Of a stretch of 64,000 bases of DNA, positions 36,811 to 46,403 are shown one piece after another. Made by a program: the position numbers and the translations under genes. Source of the DNA: Pseudomonas sediminis (GTDB lineage: Bacteria > Pseudomonadota > Gammaproteobacteria > Pseudomonadales > Pseudomonadaceae). Where the stretch lies: NCBI RefSeq assembly GCF_039555755.1, contig NZ_CP154631.1, forward strand, positions 1,922,001 through 1,986,000, in the 5' to 3' direction. Position 1 is the stretch's first letter. Every line of letters starts with the position of its first letter. The notes beneath the pieces were generated by a model. The model saw only the letters and a list, made by a program, of their open reading frames with translations. It ran no database searches and was not told the origin of the DNA.

Positions 36811-38988
36811 TCAGACCTCCTCTTTAAAGCGCAAACGCCAGGCATGCAGCAGCGGCTCGGTGTAACCGGACGGTTGCTCGCGGCCCTTGAATACCAGGTC
36901 GCTGGCGGCGCGGAAGGCGTGGGATTGCTCGAAGTTCGGTGCCATCGGGCGGTAGGCCGCATCGCCGGCATTCTGTCCGTCGACCACCTGGGCCATGCGC
37001 TGCAGCGTCTCGCGTACCTGGGCCTCGCTGACCACGCCGTGGTGCAGCCAGTTGGCGATGTGCTGGGCGGAGATGCGCAGGGTGGCGCGGTCTTCCATCA
37101 GGCCGACGTTGTGGATGTCCGGCACCTTGGAGCAGCCGACGCCCTGCTCGACCCAGCGCACCACGTAACCGAGGATGCCCTGGCAGTTGTTGTCCAGCTC
37201 CTGCTGGATATCGCTGGCGCTCCAGGGCCGTTCGGCGCTGACCGGTACGCTGAGCAGGTCATTGAGCAGGCTGTCGCGCTGACTGGCCAGGTCGATCAGC
37301 TCCAGCTCGCTCTGCACCGCCTGCACGTCGATCTGGTGGTAGTGCAGGGCGTGCAGCACGGCGGCGGTCGGCGACGGCACCCAGGCGGTGTTGGCGCCGG
37401 CTTTCGGATGGCCGATCTTCTGTTCGAGCATGGCTGCCATCAGGTCCGGCATGGCCCACATGCCCTTGCCGATCTGCGCCTTGCCGCGCAGCCCGCAGGC
37501 CAGGCCGACCAGCACGTTGTTGCGCTCGTAGGCCTGGATCCAGGCGCTGGATTTCATGTCGCCCTTGCGCAGCATCGCGCCAGCTTCCATGGCGGTGTGC
37601 ATCTCGTCGCCAGTGCGATCGAGGAAGCCGGTGTTGATGAAGGCCACGCGCGCGCTGGCAGCCTCGATGCAGGCCTTGAGGTTGACGCTGGTGCGCCGCT
37701 CCTCGTCCATGATGCCCATTTTCAGGGTGTTCGCGGGCATGCCCAGTAGTTGCTCGACGCGACCGAACAGCTCGTTGGCGAAGGCCACTTCGAACGGCCC
37801 GTGCATCTTCGGTTTGACGATATACACGCTGCCGGTGCGCGAGTTGCCGCGGCGCTGCAGGTCATGCAGGGCGATCAGGCTGGTGATCACTGCATCGAGG
37901 ATGCCCTCGGGAATTTCCAAGCCTTCACCGTCGAGGATCGCCGGGTTGCTCATCAGGTGGCCGACGTTGCGCACGAACAGCAATGAACGACCATGCAGGG
38001 TCAGTTCGCTGCCATCGGCGGCGGTGTAGACGCGATCCGGGTTGAGGCGGCGGGTGATACGCTTGCCGCCCTTGTCCAGTTCCTCGGCCAGGTCACCCTT
38101 CATCAGGCCCAGCCAGTTGCGGTAGACCACCACCTTGTCGACGGCGTCGACGGCGGCCACCGAGTCCTCGCAGTCCATGATGGTCGACAGTGCCGCCTCC
38201 ATCAGCACGTCCTTCACCCCGGCGGCGTCGGTACGGCCGATGGGGCTACCTGCGTCGATCTGGATCTCGAAGTGCAGGCCGTTGTTCTTCAGCAGCACGG
38301 CGCTCGGCGTGGCAGCCTCGCCCTGGAAACCGACGAACTTCTCCGGTTGCGCCAAGGAGGTCTGCGCGCCGCTGCTCAGGGTCACCTGCAGCTGACCGGC
38401 GACCACGGCATAGGCACTGGCATCGGCGTGCGAGCCCTTGGCCAGCGGCGCGGCCTGGTCGAGGAAGGCGCGGGCGAAGGCGATCACCTTGGCGCCGCGT
38501 ACTTCGTTATAGCCGGGACCTTTGCTGGCGCCGCCTTCTTCGCTGATCGCGTCGGTGCCATACAGGGCGTCGTACAGCGAGCCCCAGCGGGCGTTGGCAG
38601 CGTTCAGTGCGTAGCGTGCGTTCATCACCGGCACTACCAGCTGTGGGCCAGCCTGGGTGGCGATTTCGCTGTCGACGTTGGCGGTGCTGGCCTTAACCTG
38701 CTCCGGCTGCGGCAGCAGGTAACCGATGGAGCCGAGGAAGGCGCGGTAGGCGGCCATGTCGGTGATCGGGCCGGGGTTGGCGCGATGCCAGTTATCCAGC
38801 TCGGTCTGCAGACGGTCACGCTCGGCCAGCAGCGCGCGGTTGCGCGGGGCCAGGTCGTGTACCAGTGCGTCGAAACCGCTCCAGAAGGCCGCAGCCTCGA
38901 CACCGCTACCGGGCAGCACTTCGCTTTCGATGAACTGCTTGAGCTCGGCGGCTACCTGCAGGCGCTGACATTGCACGCGTTCGGTCAT
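36811..38988 (-). CDS. glcB: Malate synthase G
   Basis: Condenses glyoxylate with acetyl-CoA to malate, finishing glycolate assimilation. The 725-residue product matches the G isoform. Visible features include the Mg-binding [19 protein letters not shown], the conserved [26 protein letters not shown] and the C-terminal catalytic region [15 protein letters not shown]. An open frame extends 32 codons upstream but reads through a repeat, so the ATG at 38988 is used. It is placed inside the glc cluster here, while P. aeruginosa glcB is, as I recall, elsewhere. Confidence 0.96.
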   Translation of the reverse strand: MTERVQCQRLQVAAELKQFIESEVLPGSGVEAAAFWSGFDALVHDLAPRNRALLAERDRLQTELDNWHRANPGPITDMAAYRAFLGSIGYLLPQPEQVKASTANVDSEIATQAGPQLVVPVMNARYALNAANARWGSLYDALYGTDAISEEGGASKGPGYNEVRGAKVIAFARAFLDQAAPLAKGSHADASAYAVVAGQLQVTLSSGAQTSLAQPEKFVGFQGEAATPSAVLLKNNGLHFEIQIDAGSPIGRTDAAGVKDVLMEAALSTIMDCEDSVAAVDAVDKVVVYRNWLGLMKGDLAEELDKGGKRITRRLNPDRVYTAADGSELTLHGRSLLFVRNVGHLMSNPAILDGEGLEIPEGILDAVITSLIALHDLQRRGNSRTGSVYIVKPKMHGPFEVAFANELFGRVEQLLGMPANTLKMGIMDEERRTSVNLKACIEAASARVAFINTGFLDRTGDEMHTAMEAGAMLRKGDMKSSAWIQAYERNNVLVGLACGLRGKAQIGKGMWAMPDLMAAMLEQKIGHPKAGANTAWVPSPTAAVLHALHYHQIDVQAVQSELELIDLASQRDSLLNDLLSVPVSAERPWSASDIQQELDNNCQGILGYVVRWVEQGVGCSKVPDIHNVGLMEDRATLRISAQHIANWLHHGVVSEAQVRETLQRMAQVVDGQNAGDAAYRPMAPNFEQSHAFRAASDLVFKGREQPSGYTEPLLHAWRLRFKEEV

Positions 38989-39010
38989 TTTTCTGTTCTC
39001 CTGTCGTTCG

Positions 39011-39116
39011 CTCCCCTCTCCCTTTGGGAGAGGGGCTGGGGGTGAGGGTTCCTGGCTGTGCGCCGTAAGGCCCTCATCCGTCACTTCATGCCACCTTCTC
39101 CCAGAGGGAGAAGGGC
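39011..39116. repeat. CTCTCCC/GGGAGAGG repeat pair between glcB and glcG
   Basis: CTCCCCTCTCCC-TTTGGGAGAGGGG (39011-39035), followed by CTGGGGGTGAGGG, is mirrored by CCCTCATCC and CCTTCTCCCAGAGGGAGAAGG up to 39116. The two halves form inverted arms of a dispersed intergenic repeat. It fills most of the 153-bp gap. Confidence 0.65.
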
Positions 39117-39141
39117 ATCAGTTGGCGGCTGCGCCGCATGT

Positions 39142-39540
39142 TTAAAGGGCCGCAATACCTGCTTTGGCCACCTGCGCATCCTGCTCGGCCTTGACCCCGG
39201 ACACGCCCACTGCACCCACCACCTGGCCATCCACCAGCACCGGTACGCCACCTTCCAATGAAGTCACCAGCGGTGCGCTGAGGAAGGCGCTGCGACCACC
39301 ATTGACCATGTCCTCGTAACCCTTGGTCTCGCGGCGGCCGATGGCGGCGCTGCGCGCTTTCTCGGTGGCGATGTAGGCGCCGATCGGCGCGCAGCCGTCG
39401 AGGCGTTCCAGGGCCAGCGGGTGACCGCCGTCGTCGACCACGGCGATGGCTACAGCCCAGCCCTGTTGCTGCGCTTCGCTGCGGGCCGCCTGAAGGATCT
39501 GGGCGACTTCGTTCTGGCTGAGTACGGCTTTATGTTGCAT
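39142..39540 (-). CDS. glcG: GlcG/HbpS family protein
   Basis: A 132-residue protein of the GlcG/HbpS (DUF336, PduO C-terminal-like) family. Visible elements are AVAIAVVDDGGHPLALERLDG, KARSAAIGRRET and GGVPVLVDGQVVGAVGVSG. The family binds heme or cobalamin in some members; in glc operons the role is unproven. The ATG at 39540 is spaced 6 nt after GAGG; an ATG 12 bp earlier is also possible. Confidence 0.88.
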   Translation of the reverse strand: MQHKAVLSQNEVAQILQAARSEAQQQGWAVAIAVVDDGGHPLALERLDGCAPIGAYIATEKARSAAIGRRETKGYEDMVNGGRSAFLSAPLVTSLEGGVPVLVDGQVVGAVGVSGVKAEQDAQVAKAGIAAL

Positions 39541-39560
39541 GGCATACCTCATTCTTGGCT

Positions 39561-39606
39561 TTTCTCCCCTCGCCCATTTATGGGAGAGGGGCCGGGGGAG
39601 AGGGTT
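39561..39606. repeat. Third CTCCCC/GGGAGAGGGG repeat, between glcG and glcF
   Basis: TCTCCCCTCGCCC-ATTTAT-GGGAGAGGGG, then CCGGGGGAGAGGG, repeats the 39011 element. Together the copies bracket glcG. Confidence 0.65.
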
Positions 39607-39613
39607 CAGGCTT

Positions 39614-40831
39614 TCACGCCATGGCCTCTTCGACTATTTCGATCCAGTGCCTTACCGGCGTACGTCCGGCGCCGTCCAGATGGGTCTGGCAGCCGATATT
39701 GGCGGTGACGATGGCGTCCGGTTTGCTGCTTTCCAGGGCATTGAGCTTGTTGTCGCGCAGCTGGCGTGACAACGCCGGCTGGGTCAGCGAATAGGTGCCG
39801 GCCGAGCCGCAGCACAGATGGCTGTCCGGCACGGCAGTGAGGCCGAAACCGAGGCGCGTCAGCACGCCTTCCACCGCGCCGCCGAGCTTCTGCGCATGCT
39901 GCAGGGTGCAGGGGCAATGGAAGGCCAGGCGCTGCTCGGCGCGTACCTGCAACTGCTCCAGTGGCTCGCTTTGCAGCACCTCGACCAAATCCTTGGCCAG
40001 GGCACTGACCCGCGCCGCCTTGCTCGCATAGGCTGGGTCGCTGGCGAGCAGATGGCCGTAGTCCTTGACGAAGGCGCCGCAGCCGCTGGCGGTCTGCACG
40101 ATGGCTTCGGTGCCGGCCTCGATGGCCGGCCACCAGGCGTCGATGTTCTGCCGGGCGCGTTGCAGGCCGGCTTCCTGAGCGTTGAGGTGATAGTCGACGG
40201 CGCCGCAGCAGCCGGCTTCGTGGATCGGCGTGACGCTGATACCGAGGCGATCGAGCACGCGCGCGGTGGCGGCGTTGGTGTTGGGCGACAGCCCCGGCTG
40301 CACACAGCCTTCGAGCATCAGCACGCGGCGCGCATGTTGCCCGGCCGGGCGCGGCTTGGCCGGGCGAACCTCACGCGGCAGCTTGGCCTTGAGCGCGGCC
40401 GGCAGCAGCGGACGCAGGGCCAGACCGGCCTGGGTCAGCGTCTTGAACAGCGCGGGTCGCGGTACCACGGCGCGCAGACCTTGGCGCAACAGGCGTTCGT
40501 TCAGCGGTCGCGGCACCGCCTGCTCGACCACTTCGCGGCCGATATCCAGCAGGTTGTGGTACTGCACGCCGGATGGGCAGGTGGTTTCGCAGTTGCGGCA
40601 GGTCAGGCAGCGATCCAGATGCTGTTGGGTCTTGGCCGTGACTTCATTGCCTTCGAGCATCTGCTTGATCAGGTAGATGCGCCCGCGCGGGCCGTCCAAC
40701 TCGTCGCCGAGCAGCTGGTAGGTCGGGCAGGTGGCGTTGCAGAAGCCGCAGTGCACGCAGGAGCGCAGGATGCGTTCGGCTTCTTCGGCGCGCGGTAGGC
40801 GTTTGGCCTGTTCACTCAAATTGGTCTGCAC
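39614..40831 (-). CDS. glcF: Glycolate oxidase iron-sulfur subunit
   Basis: The electron-transfer subunit of the membrane-associated GlcDEF glycolate dehydrogenase, 405 residues. Two 4Fe-4S motifs lie in the N-terminal part: CVHCGFCNATCPTY (about 25-38) and CLTCRNCETTCPSG (about 75-88). Two CCG domains follow (GCCGAVDYHL and CCGSAGTYSL). It begins 3 bp after the glcE stop, so it is translationally linked. Confidence 0.95.
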   Translation of the reverse strand: MQTNLSEQAKRLPRAEEAERILRSCVHCGFCNATCPTYQLLGDELDGPRGRIYLIKQMLEGNEVTAKTQQHLDRCLTCRNCETTCPSGVQYHNLLDIGREVVEQAVPRPLNERLLRQGLRAVVPRPALFKTLTQAGLALRPLLPAALKAKLPREVRPAKPRPAGQHARRVLMLEGCVQPGLSPNTNAATARVLDRLGISVTPIHEAGCCGAVDYHLNAQEAGLQRARQNIDAWWPAIEAGTEAIVQTASGCGAFVKDYGHLLASDPAYASKAARVSALAKDLVEVLQSEPLEQLQVRAEQRLAFHCPCTLQHAQKLGGAVEGVLTRLGFGLTAVPDSHLCCGSAGTYSLTQPALSRQLRDNKLNALESSKPDAIVTANIGCQTHLDGAGRTPVRHWIEIVEEAMA

Positions 40832-40834
40832 GTC

Positions 40835-41889
40835 TTATACCTCGGCGTACATGCGGCCAGGGTTGAAAATACCCTGGGGGTCGAGCTGGTTCTTCAACTG
40901 GCGCTGGTAGCGCAGCAGCGGGGCTGCCAGCGGCTGGAAAGGTTGCGCCTGACCGGCGGCGAAGCAGGTGGCGTGGCCGCCGAGCTTGGCCGTCACGCTC
41001 TGGATCAGCTCGCCATCGGCGTCGGTCTTCAGCCAGCGTTGCGCGCCGCCCCAGTCGATCAACTGGCGGCCCGGCAGGTCGAGCAGGCCGCTGTTGGCCG
41101 GTAGCGACAGGCGCCACAACGTGCCGCTGGCCGCGAAGAAGGGCAGGCGCTGTTCACGCAGCTCATGCCAGTAAGCGTTATCGATTTCCTCACCACCGAG
41201 ACGCTGGCGCGCGGCCTGAACCGAGCCCTCGCCACCCTCCAGGCGCAGGTGCAGCGCGGTACCGTCGTGGCTGGCGGCGCTGATCGGCAGCGGCTGCTGG
41301 CCCCATTCGGCGAGCTTGTTGAGGGCCTGCAGGGCTTCCACTTCCAGACGCAGGCTGAGCACCTGGCGCGGCTTGGGCAGGACCTTGAGCGAAACTTCGG
41401 CGAGCAGGCCGAGGCAGCCGAAGCTGCCGGCCATCAGGCGCGACAGGTCGTAGCCGGCGACGTTTTTCATCACCTCGCCGCCAAAGCGCAACAGCTTGCC
41501 CTGACCGGTGATCACACGGGTGCCAAGCACCTGATCGCGCACCGAACCGGCCCAGGGCCGACGCGGGCCGGACAGCCCGGCGGCAACCATGCCGCCGAGG
41601 GTGGCGCCATCGCCCAGGTGCGGCGGTTCGCATGGCAGCATCTGGTTGTTGGCCTCGAGCGCCGCCTCGATCTCGGTGAGCGGCGTACCGGCGCGGGCGG
41701 TGAGCACCAGCTCGGTGGGGTCGTAACTGACGATACCGCGATGCTGGCGGGTATCCAGTACTTCGCCAGTGGTGGCGCGGCCCAGATGCGCCTTGCTGCC
41801 GCTGCCCTGAATCCGCAGCGGGGTGGCGCTGTTCAGCGCGTGGTTGACCTGTTCCAGCAGCGCGGCGCTGGCATCGAAATCATGCTGCA

Positions 41890-41890
<1 letters not shown>
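40835..41890 (-). CDS. glcE: Glycolate oxidase FAD-binding subunit GlcE
   Basis: A 351-residue flavin-binding subunit of glycolate dehydrogenase with a PCMH-type FAD domain. Motifs: LRIQGSGSKAHLG, VLTARAGTPLTEIE, HLGDGATLGGMVAAGLSGPRR and GEVMKNVAGYDLSRL. The ATG at 41890 shares one base with the glcD stop codon. Upstream open frame lies inside glcD and is not used. Confidence 0.95.
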
Positions 41891-43389
<1,499 letters not shown>

Positions 43390-43489
43390 GGCAGGCTCAA
43401 TCTTGGACGTTGTTGTTATTGGCGGTCATGCCGCGACCTTGGCTGCATGTTTAGGCTGCCTGCTTTTTTACGTCCATTCTCTTTGCTGC

Positions 43490-43500
43490 TGGTAGGACCA
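43490..43500. promoter_or_regulatory. Candidate GlcC operator, site 1
   Basis: TGGTAGGACCA matches TNGT-N3-ACNA, the operator pattern known for LldR/GlcC-type FCD regulators. It lies about 100 bp upstream of glcD. Confidence 0.6.
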
Positions 43501-43598
43501 GTTTCTTTCATCAGGCTTTCGCCATGGATTGGCCTAAGGTCTCATACACTGTGGCTTGCCTGCCGGAAGGTGCACGATCTAAGGTGGCCCTTAAAAAT

Positions 43599-43609
43599 TG
43601 GTACGACCA
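43599..43609. promoter_or_regulatory. Candidate GlcC operator, site 2
   Basis: TGGTACGACCA, the same palindrome as site 1 with a different centre, lies 19 nt upstream of the glcC ATG. The two centres are 109 bp apart, which would allow looping and autoregulation. Confidence 0.6.
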
Positions 43610-43627
43610 GTGCTGCGGAGGTGGCGA

Positions 43628-44401
43628 ATGGACGGGCAACAGGGTGTCGCACGGCGGCAGGTAAGCGATGTTGTGGCCGAACGCATCGAGCGGCTGATCG
43701 TCGATGGCGTGCTCAAGGTAGGGCAGCCACTGCCGTCGGAACGGCGCCTGTGCGAAAAGCTGGGCATCTCCCGTTCGGCGCTACGTGAAGGGCTCAAGGT
43801 ATTGCGTGGTCGCGGCATCATCGACACCGCGCAGGGGCGTGATTCACGGGTGGCCAAGCTCAGCGGCGAGCGCGATGCCAGCCCGCTGATGCACCTGTTC
43901 AACTCGCAACCACGCACCCTGTATGACCTGCTGGAGGTGCGCGGCCTGCTCGAAGGCGAGTCGGCGCGTTTGGCGGCGCTGCGTGGCACCGAGGCGGATT
44001 TCGTCCTGCTGACCCGGCGTTACGAAGAGATGCTGGCGGCCCATGCGCAGGAAAATCCGGTTGATCCGCGTGAGCATGCGCGCCTCGACCATGCCTTTCA
44101 CCTGGCCATCTGCGAGGCCTCGCACAACCCGGTGCTGGTGCACACCTTGCAGTCGCTGACCGACCTGATGCTCAGCACCGTGTTCGCCTCGGTGAACAAC
44201 CTCTACCACCGCCCGGCGCAGAAACGACAGATCGACCGCCAGCATTCGCGCCTGTACCACGCGGTGATCGAACGCCTGCCGGAACAAGCCCAGCGCGCCG
44301 CGCGCGACCATATCAACAGCATTCGCGACAACCTGCAGGAGATCGAGCAGGAAGAGCAGCGCCTGGTGCGCGCGACCATGCGTTTGGAGGGCTGGGCATG
44401 A
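43628..44401 (+). CDS. glcC: GntR/FCD-family glycolate regulator GlcC
   Basis: A 257-residue transcription factor. N-terminal GntR winged helix (LIVDGVLKVGQPLPSERRLCEKLGISRSALREGLKVLRGRGII) and C-terminal FCD ligand-binding domain (EVRGLLEGESARLAAL, DHAFHLAICEASHN, HSRLYHAVIERL). The His residues of the FCD pocket are kept. It is divergent from glcDEFG. The ATG at 43628 follows GGAGG at 43617-43621. Confidence 0.9.
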   Translation: MDGQQGVARRQVSDVVAERIERLIVDGVLKVGQPLPSERRLCEKLGISRSALREGLKVLRGRGIIDTAQGRDSRVAKLSGERDASPLMHLFNSQPRTLYDLLEVRGLLEGESARLAALRGTEADFVLLTRRYEEMLAAHAQENPVDPREHARLDHAFHLAICEASHNPVLVHTLQSLTDLMLSTVFASVNNLYHRPAQKRQIDRQHSRLYHAVIERLPEQAQRAARDHINSIRDNLQEIEQEEQRLVRATMRLEGWA

Positions 44402-44445
44402 GTTCCGCCCGTCTGCCTTTTCCCTCAACGTTTTTAGGTGTGGCA

Positions 44446-44476
44446 GCGACCAGTCGTCTGCTTCATGACTGGTCGC
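44446..44476. terminator. Hairpin downstream of glcC
   Basis: A perfect 10-bp stem GCGACCAGTC / GACTGGTCGC with an 11-nt loop. No T-run follows. It contains TGGTCGCAC, loosely like the GlcC operator, so a regulatory role is an alternative. Confidence 0.45.
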
Positions 44477-44650
44477 ACAGAATGATGGCGTTTTAACAGC
44501 TATCATCGCGCCCTTTCCGCAGCATCCGGGCCGTGCGCCCGTCGAAACTGCCCCCCGCATTCCAATAAAAACCCCGCATTCAAGGGTTCACCCATCACTG
44601 CCGGCGCTCGCCTGCGGTGCATTGTCTCGTCCTCGAATTGGAGTACCGAC

Positions 44651-45433
44651 GTGTTGAAGAAGTACCTGTCTGTCATTCTGCTCGCCTGCGCCGCGCTGGT
44701 GAGCATGCCCAGCCTGGCGCAGTTGAGCGATTCCGAAGCCATGAACATGGCCGGTCTGCAGCGCTCGCTGACCCAGCGCATGGCCAAGAACTACCTGATG
44801 CTCGGTGCCGACGTGCGCGTAGATGTGGCCCAGCGTCAGCTCAAGGAAACCATCGAGCGTTTCGATGCCAGCCAGAAGGCCCTGGCCGGTTACGCCCCCA
44901 CTGCCGAGATCAAGGCCGCGCTGGCCAAGGTCGACGCCACCTGGGCTGTTCATCGCCAGCAGGTCGAAGCCAAGCCGGATCACGCCAAGGCCGCGGAAAT
45001 GCTCGCCACCAGCGAGGAGCTGCTGCAGCAGACGCAGCACGTCAGTGACCTGATGGGCCAGCACCTGGGCGCCATGGGCGCCTCCGTGCATCACACCGGC
45101 TGGGCGCGCGTGCAGACCCAGCGCATCGCCATGCTCTACATGGCCAAGTCCTGGCGTGTGCCTGCGCCGGACCTGGATGCCAAGCTGGACAAGGCCGTGA
45201 GCGATTTCGAGACCATCCTCAAGGAGCTGGAAGCCCGCGGCACGCCGAACGAGGAAATCGCCAACACCCAGCGTCGCGCCCGCGCCCACTGGGGTTTCAC
45301 CCTCAAGGGCATCGACCTGCACGCCTCGCAGGACTTCGTGCCGACCGTGATCACCGTCAGCACCGACTCGCTGTTCCGTCAGCTCAACGAGCTGACCCGT
45401 CTGTACGCCGGCCTGCAGGCCAAAGAGGCCTGA
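44651..45433 (+). CDS. Secreted PilJ_N-domain protein
   Basis: A 260-residue exported protein with a signal peptide ending at SLAQ (about 24). Two PilJ_N-like helical repeats are visible: MNMAGLQRSLTQRMAKNYLM (about 31-50) and WARVQTQRIAMLYMAKSW (about 150-167). PilJ_N is the periplasmic sensor module of type IV pilus chemoreceptors and of NarX-type sensors, but there is no membrane anchor or signalling domain here. It may be a stand-alone periplasmic ligand-binding protein. Single-gene unit with a strong terminator. Confidence 0.82.
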   Translation: MLKKYLSVILLACAALVSMPSLAQLSDSEAMNMAGLQRSLTQRMAKNYLMLGADVRVDVAQRQLKETIERFDASQKALAGYAPTAEIKAALAKVDATWAVHRQQVEAKPDHAKAAEMLATSEELLQQTQHVSDLMGQHLGAMGASVHHTGWARVQTQRIAMLYMAKSWRVPAPDLDAKLDKAVSDFETILKELEARGTPNEEIANTQRRARAHWGFTLKGIDLHASQDFVPTVITVSTDSLFRQLNELTRLYAGLQAKEA

Positions 45434-45447
45434 TCCGCGTTTGCTGG

Positions 45448-45483
45448 AAAGCACAAGGGCCGCATTGCGGCCCTTGTGCTTTT
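45448..45483 (+). terminator. Intrinsic terminator after the PilJ_N gene
   Basis: A 16-bp stem AAAGCACAAGGGCCGC / GCGGCCCTTGTGCTTT with an ATT loop, including the T tract. Confidence 0.93.
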
Positions 45484-45493
45484 GCCCTATCAA

Positions 45494-45673
45494 GCCGTTG
45501 AAAAACGTAGGCGAGGCAGCCAGTGCAATACCGATGGCGGCCCCGCAAAAACAGCCGAAAAAAACACTGGGCCCGCGCTCGGGTTTACGTGCTGTAAATG
45601 AGCATTTTGACTGGGCTCGCACGCGAGGCTGTTTTTAACGCAGCAATGGCAACGTAGCTAGTTTTTCAACGGC
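45494..45673. mobile_element. 180-bp MITE-like element with 13-bp terminal inverted repeats
   Basis: GCCGTTGAAAAAC at 45494-45506 and GTTTTTCAACGGC at 45661-45673 are perfect inverted ends. The interior has no coding frame but contains matching arms (AAAAACAGCC and GGCTGTTTTTAAC). No target-site duplication is evident. I believe this family is dispersed in P. mendocina/stutzeri-type genomes (from memory). Confidence 0.72.
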
Positions 45674-45725
45674 CTGCTATGCCTGAGGCGTGACGGCCAG
45701 GCTAGCCCAGGTCTCGGTTGAGCGG

Positions 45726-46403
45726 CTAAAGCTCAAGCTTGTAACCAACACCATAGATGGAGTGGATCAGCTCCTGCTCGGGAGCGGCCTGCTCCAGTTT
45801 GCGGCGCAGGTTCTTCACGTGGCTGTCGACGGTGCGGTCGGTGACGACGCGGTGGTCGTCGTAGAGATGATCCATAAGCTGGTCGCGCGAGTAGACCCGC
45901 CCGGGGGTGGTCGCCAGGCAGTGCAGCAGGCGGAATTCCACCGGGGTCAGGTCGAGTTCCTGCTGGTTGTAGAAGGCCCGGTAGGCCTGGGCATCCAGGC
46001 GCAGGCCGTTGTTGGCCGGCGGGCGGCGGCGCAGCACAGCGCGCACGCGCGCCATCACTTCGCGCGGGCTGAAGGGTTTGCAGATGTAGTCATCCGCGCC
46101 GAGGTCGAGGCCGAGCAAGCGGTCGACTTCTTCGACGCGCGCGGTGATCAGCATGATCGGTACGTCGCTGAAGGTGCGCAGTTCGCGGCAGATATCCAGG
46201 CCGTCGCGGCCCGGCAGCATGATGTCGAGCAGGATCAGTTGCGGCTCTTTTGCACGCACCGCTGGCACCACCGCCAGGCCGTCGGCCAGGCAGGTGACGC
46301 GATGCCCTTCAGCCTGCAGGTAGTCGCGCAGCAGCGCCGCCAACTTGGGTTCGTCCTCGACCACCAGGATGTCGGCTGCTGGCAGTGGTTGGTTGCTCAG
46401 CAT
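45726..46403 (-). CDS. OmpR-family response regulator (BaeR/AdeR-like)
   Basis: A 225-residue transcription factor. Receiver domain with LVVEDEPKLAAL, phospho-Asp in LILLDIMLPGRDG and the Lys in YICKPFSP. The C-terminal winged helix has LTPVEFRLLHCLATTPGRVYSRDQL and SHVKNLRRKLE. The start at 46403 overlaps the kinase stop by 7 nt; an ATG 15 bp earlier is a weaker option. The pair is divergent from the RND pump operon and is its probable regulator, as in AdeRS-adeABC. Confidence 0.88.
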   Translation of the reverse strand: MLSNQPLPAADILVVEDEPKLAALLRDYLQAEGHRVTCLADGLAVVPAVRAKEPQLILLDIMLPGRDGLDICRELRTFSDVPIMLITARVEEVDRLLGLDLGADDYICKPFSPREVMARVRAVLRRRPPANNGLRLDAQAYRAFYNQQELDLTPVEFRLLHCLATTPGRVYSRDQLMDHLYDDHRVVTDRTVDSHVKNLRRKLEQAAPEQELIHSIYGVGYKLEL

